Assembly (NCBI RefSeq): GCF_003597395.2
Contig: NC_133773.1
Span: 73,986,463 to 74,050,462, forward strand
Direction: 5' to 3'
Origin: Chelonoidis abingdonii
Taxonomy: Eukaryota; Chordata; Testudines; Testudinidae
Length of the DNA stretch: 64,000 nt
The notes beneath the pieces are model-generated. The model saw nothing but the letters and a program-made list of their open reading frames with translations, did not search any database and was not told the origin of the DNA. Numbering within the stretch: position 1 is the stretch's first letter; every line of letters begins with the position of its first letter. Below, in pieces: positions 60,934 to 64,000 of this stretch. The translations under genes were made by a program, and so were the position numbers.

Positions 60934-61235
60934 AAGTATGTCTACACTACCTGCTGGATTAGCAGGCAGCAATCGATCCAGTGGGTGTCAATGTGATAGG
61001 TCAACCCCCCCCCCCCCCCCGAGCGCTCGCCCGTCGACTCCTGTCCTCTAGCTCAGTGAGACTCAGGCAGAGTTGATGAGGGAGTGGCAGCAGTCAACCT
61101 ACCGCAGTGAAGAAGCTGCGGTAAGTAGATCTAAATACATCGACTTCTGCTACATTATTCACGTAGCTGAAGTTGCATAATTTAGATTTATTTTCCATCT
61201 ACCCCCTCCACTCTCCCCCAAGTGTAGACCAGGCC
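60934..61235. mobile_element. Harbinger MITE nested in CR1, TSD TAA
   Basis: 302 bp between taa at 60931-60933 and 61236-61238. Ends aagtatgtctacacta and the complement of ggcctggtctacact. CR1 sequence continues on both sides without loss. The interior has gttattcacgtagct-like (attattcacgtagctgaag) and a 16-base C run at 61005-61020. Confidence 0.88.
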
Positions 61236-63450
61236 TAAGAGATGGGGGGAAGGCCGATTGCTGCAGAGGAGCACATGGATCTGACAGATTTCTCTTAAGG
61301 GAGAGTCTATTGATAGAGATTCTCCAGGTTTTAGTCAGGAGGAGACAATAGAAGAGGATAAAGTATGGGCCAGATCAGATGAGAAACAGTCACATAAAAA
61401 AGAATCTGAAACATAAGAAAAGGGCAGACAAATAAACAGTGACAAGTTTTTCAAGTGCTTGTACACAAATGCTAGAAGTCTAAATAATAAGATGAGTGAA
61501 CTAGAGTGCCTCGTGTTCAAAGAGGATATTGATATAATAGGTATCACAGAAACATGGTGGAGTGAGGACAATCAATGGGACACAATCATTCTGGGGTACA
61601 AAATATATTGGAAGGACAGAACAGGTCGTGCAGGGGGTTGGAATGGCACTATATGTGAAAGAAAATGTAGAATCAAATGAAGTAAAAATCTCAAATGAAT
61701 CCACATGTTCCACAGAATCGCTATAGATAGTAATTCCATACTCTAATAAGAATATAACAGTAGGGATCTACTATCGACCACCTGACCAGGACAGTAATAG
61801 TGAATTTGAAATGCTAAAGGAGATTAGAGAGGCTATCAAAATTAAGAACTCAATAATAGTGAGGGACTTCAATTATCCCCATATTGACTGGGGATGTGTC
61901 ACCTCAGGATGAACTGCAGACACAAAATTTCTTGATACTTTTAAAGACTGCTTCTTGGAGCAGATGGTACAGGAACCACAAGGGAAGAGGCAGTTCTCGA
62001 TTTAGTCCTGAGTGGAGCACAGGATCTGGTCCAAGAGGTAACTATAACAGGATCACTTGGAAATAGTGACCATAATATAACAATATTTAACATTCCTGTG
62101 GTGGGAGGAACACCTCAACAGCCCAACACTGTGGCATTTAATTTCAGAAGGGGGAACTATGCAAAAATGAGGAGGTTAGTTAAACAGAAATTAAAAGGTA
62201 CAGTGACTAGAGTGAAGTCCCTGCATGCTGCATGGACACTTTTCAAAGACACCATAATAGAACCCAACTTCAATATATACCCCAAATTAAGAAACACAGT
62301 AAAAGAACTAAAAAAGAGCCACTATGGCTTGACAACCATGTAAAAGAAGCAGTGAGAGATAAAAAGGCATCTTTAATAGGTAGAAGTCAAATCATAGTGA
62401 GGTAAATAGAAAGGAGCATAAACACTGCCAAATTAAGTGTAAAAATGTAATAAGAAAAGCCAAAAAGGAGTTTGAAAAACAGCTAACAAAAAACTCAAAA
62501 GGTAATAAAATGTTTAAGTACATCAGAAGTAGGAAGCCTGTTAAACAACCAGTAGGGCCCCTGGATGATCAGATACAAAAGGAGCACTTAAAGATGATAT
62601 AGTCATTGTGGAAAAAGTAAATGAATTCTTTGCTTCAGTCGTCATGGCTGAGGATGTTAACGAGATTCCCAAACCTGAGCCATCCTTTGTAGGTGACAAA
62701 TCTGAGGAATTGTCACAGATTGAAGTGTCATTATAGGAGGTCTTGGAATTAATTGATAAACTTAACAGTAACAAGTTACCGGGACCAGATGGCATTCACC
62801 CAAGAGTTCTCAAAGAACTCAAATGTGAAATTGGGAAACTATTAACTATGGTTTGTAACCTGTCCTTTTAAATTGGCTTCTGTACCCTATGACGGGAAGA
62901 TAGCTAATGTTACGCCAATATTTAAAAAGGGCTCTAGAGGTGATCCCAGCAATTAGAGACGGGTAAGTCTAACATCAGTACCGGGCAAATTAGTTGAACC
63001 AATAGTAAAGAATAAAATTGTCAGACACACAGAAGAACAAAATGTTGGCAAGAGTCCACATGGTTCTGTAAAGGGAAATCAGTCTTACACTAATCTAATA
63101 GAGTTCTTAGAAGGGGTCAACAAAGATGTGGACAAGGGGGATCCAAGTAAATAGCAGTACTTAGATTCTCCAGAAAGCCTTTACAAGGTCTCACCAAAGG
63201 CTCTCACGTAAATAAGACGGCAAGGAAGATAGGGGACGATCCTTTCATGGATTGAGAACTGGTAAAAGATAGGGTACAAAGGGTAGTAATAAACGTGGTA
63301 ACATTGTCAGAATGGAGAGGGGTTACTAAGTGGTGGTCCCTCAAGACGTCAGTTCAAAGACCTAATCCGATTCAACTTATTCATAAATGATCTGAAGAAA
63401 GGGATAAGCACTGAGGTGACAAAGTTTGCAGATGATACTAAACTGCTCAT

Positions 63451-63500
63451 GTTTCAGAGTGGTAGCTGTGGTAATCTAGTCAGCAAAAAGAACGAGGAAT
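63451..63500. repeat. Short turtle repeat fragment within CR1
   Basis: gtttcagagtggtagctgtgg and cagcaaaaagaacgagg match the beginning of a very common turtle repeat as I remember it, possibly a Penelope-type or SINE terminus. It breaks the CR1 reading. Confidence 0.55.
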
Positions 63501-63560
63501 TTGTTGGGCCTGTCCTGGAGTATTGTGGGTGACTTCTGGGTATTCTTCTGACTCTGTCAC

Positions 63561-64000
63561 GTAAACACCACCCTATACTGGAAACCTACTGACTGCTATA
63601 CTTACCTACACGCCTCCAGCTTTCATCGAGACCACATCACATGATCCATTGTCTACAGCAAAGCTCTAAGATATAACTGCATTTGCTCCAATTGCTCAGA
63701 CAGAGACAAACACCCACACAATCTCTATCAAGCATTCTTAAAACTACAATATCCACTGCTGAAGTGAAGAAACAGATTGACAGAGCCAGAAGAATACCCA
63801 GAAGTCACCTACTCCAGGACAGGCCCAAGAAAGAAAGTAACAGAACACCACTAGTCGTCACCTTCAGCCCTCAACTAAAACCTCTCCAGTGCATCATCAA
63901 GGGTCTACAACCTATCCTGAAGGACAATCCATCACTCTCAGAGATCTTGGGAGACAGACCAGTCCTCACTTATAGACAGCCCCCCCAACCTGAAGCAAAT
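63561..64000 (+). pseudogene. Penelope-like element coding fragment (runs off edge)
   Basis: In the frame of 63561 the sequence reads LYWKPTDCYTYLHASSFH, then an in-frame stop (aca tga), SIVYSKALRYNCICSNC and NLYQAFLKLQYP. The pattern Y.KPTD...YLH..S.H...I.YS.ALR is the conserved block after the reverse transcriptase domain in Penelope-like elements. From 63758 the frame shifts and continues to the edge for 81 open codons (AEVKKQIDRARRIPRSHLLQ ... SEILGDRPVLTYRQPP). The GIY-YIG endonuclease that should follow lies outside. One stop and one shift show this copy is inactive. Confidence 0.78.

Larger units (their letters stand above)
60700..63545 (+). mobile_element. Long CR1 LINE, decayed, with nested insertions
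   Basis: It starts within upstream CR1 sequence (cagagcttcggagtctcaat, gagcctatacaggacggatg). After a Harbinger MITE (60934-61235) the endonuclease region appears at 61450-61680: NARSLNNKMSELECL and IDIIGITETWWSED, the apurinic-endonuclease motifs of ORF2. A frameshift follows. The RT N-terminal motif NSNKLPGPDGIHPRVLKEL lies at 62767-62823. Later RT pieces (63340-63450) end at a short foreign segment (63451-63500), after which 63504-63545 again resembles CR1 (gtcctggagtattgtgg). Multiple stops and indels show it is inactive. Confidence 0.88.
31030..64000 (+). other. GALNTL6: Intron downstream of the GALNTL6 exon (partial)
   Basis: It begins with the gtatgg donor at 31030. No downstream GALNTL6 exon, such as one starting with the expected GKGEHG-like codons, was recognised before the right edge, so the intron would exceed 32 kb. 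This agrees with the very large introns known for the gene. CR1, hAT, Harbinger, LTR and Penelope elements fill part of it. Confidence 0.6.

Noticed and set aside
1..64000. CRISPR array, phage, operon or other microbial system
   Set aside because: No regularly spaced direct repeats, no dense coding and no bacterial signals; the sequence is plainly vertebrate intronic DNA.

Overview
This window reads as vertebrate nuclear DNA, most probably from a turtle (Testudines). It is AT-rich and intron-like. Its interspersed repeats are those expected of turtle genomes: CR1 LINEs in both orientations, tRNA-derived SINEs, CAGGG-type hAT and PIF/Harbinger-type miniature DNA transposons, LTR copies of about 0.8 kb and a Penelope-like fragment. 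There are no operons, ribosome binding sites or other bacterial features. Nearly every open reading frame is a chance ORF or a piece of a transposable element. Family names for repeats come from recall plus visible ends and target-site duplications (TSDs), not from a database search.

The one host coding segment I can support is a 109-bp exon at 30921-31029 (+). It has a polypyrimidine tract and AG acceptor, a GT donor, and a 36-codon reading frame closely resembling the N-terminal stem region of GALNTL6 (polypeptide N-acetylgalactosaminyltransferase-like 6). That gene is known for very large introns, so the rest of the window is most simply read as the two introns flanking this exon.

Layout. 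1-4.6 kb: an inverted cluster of tRNA-SINE heads, a GC-rich hAT-like segment with short tandem repeats, and a truncated 0.3-kb hAT MITE. 4.6-13.4 kb: old SINE and CR1 fragments, an intact hAT MITE with a perfect 8-bp TSD (6817-7103), and a small unclassified inverted repeat pair. 13.4-14.3 kb: a solo LTR with a 5-bp TSD, containing an 80-bp tandem duplication that runs into a 316-bp assembly gap. 14.3-30.9 kb: mostly unannotated intron, with a nearly fully palindromic hAT MITE (22378-22670) and a Harbinger-like MITE near 29.4 kb. 31-43 kb: the exon, then a minus-strand CR1, a foldback element, hAT MITEs and low-complexity tracts. 43.3-47 kb: a 1.93-kb Harbinger-type element retaining a broken Myb/SANT-like segment, then a second LTR copy split by a 578-bp hAT element. 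47.5-51.1 kb: two CR1 copies in opposite orientations. 51-60 kb: mostly unannotated, with another hAT MITE (56671-56979). 60.6-64 kb: a long decayed plus-strand CR1 interrupted by a Harbinger MITE with a TAA duplication, then a Penelope-like coding fragment running off the right edge.

I found no multi-gene or defence-like system. The main interest is the exon and the well-resolved transposon insertions.
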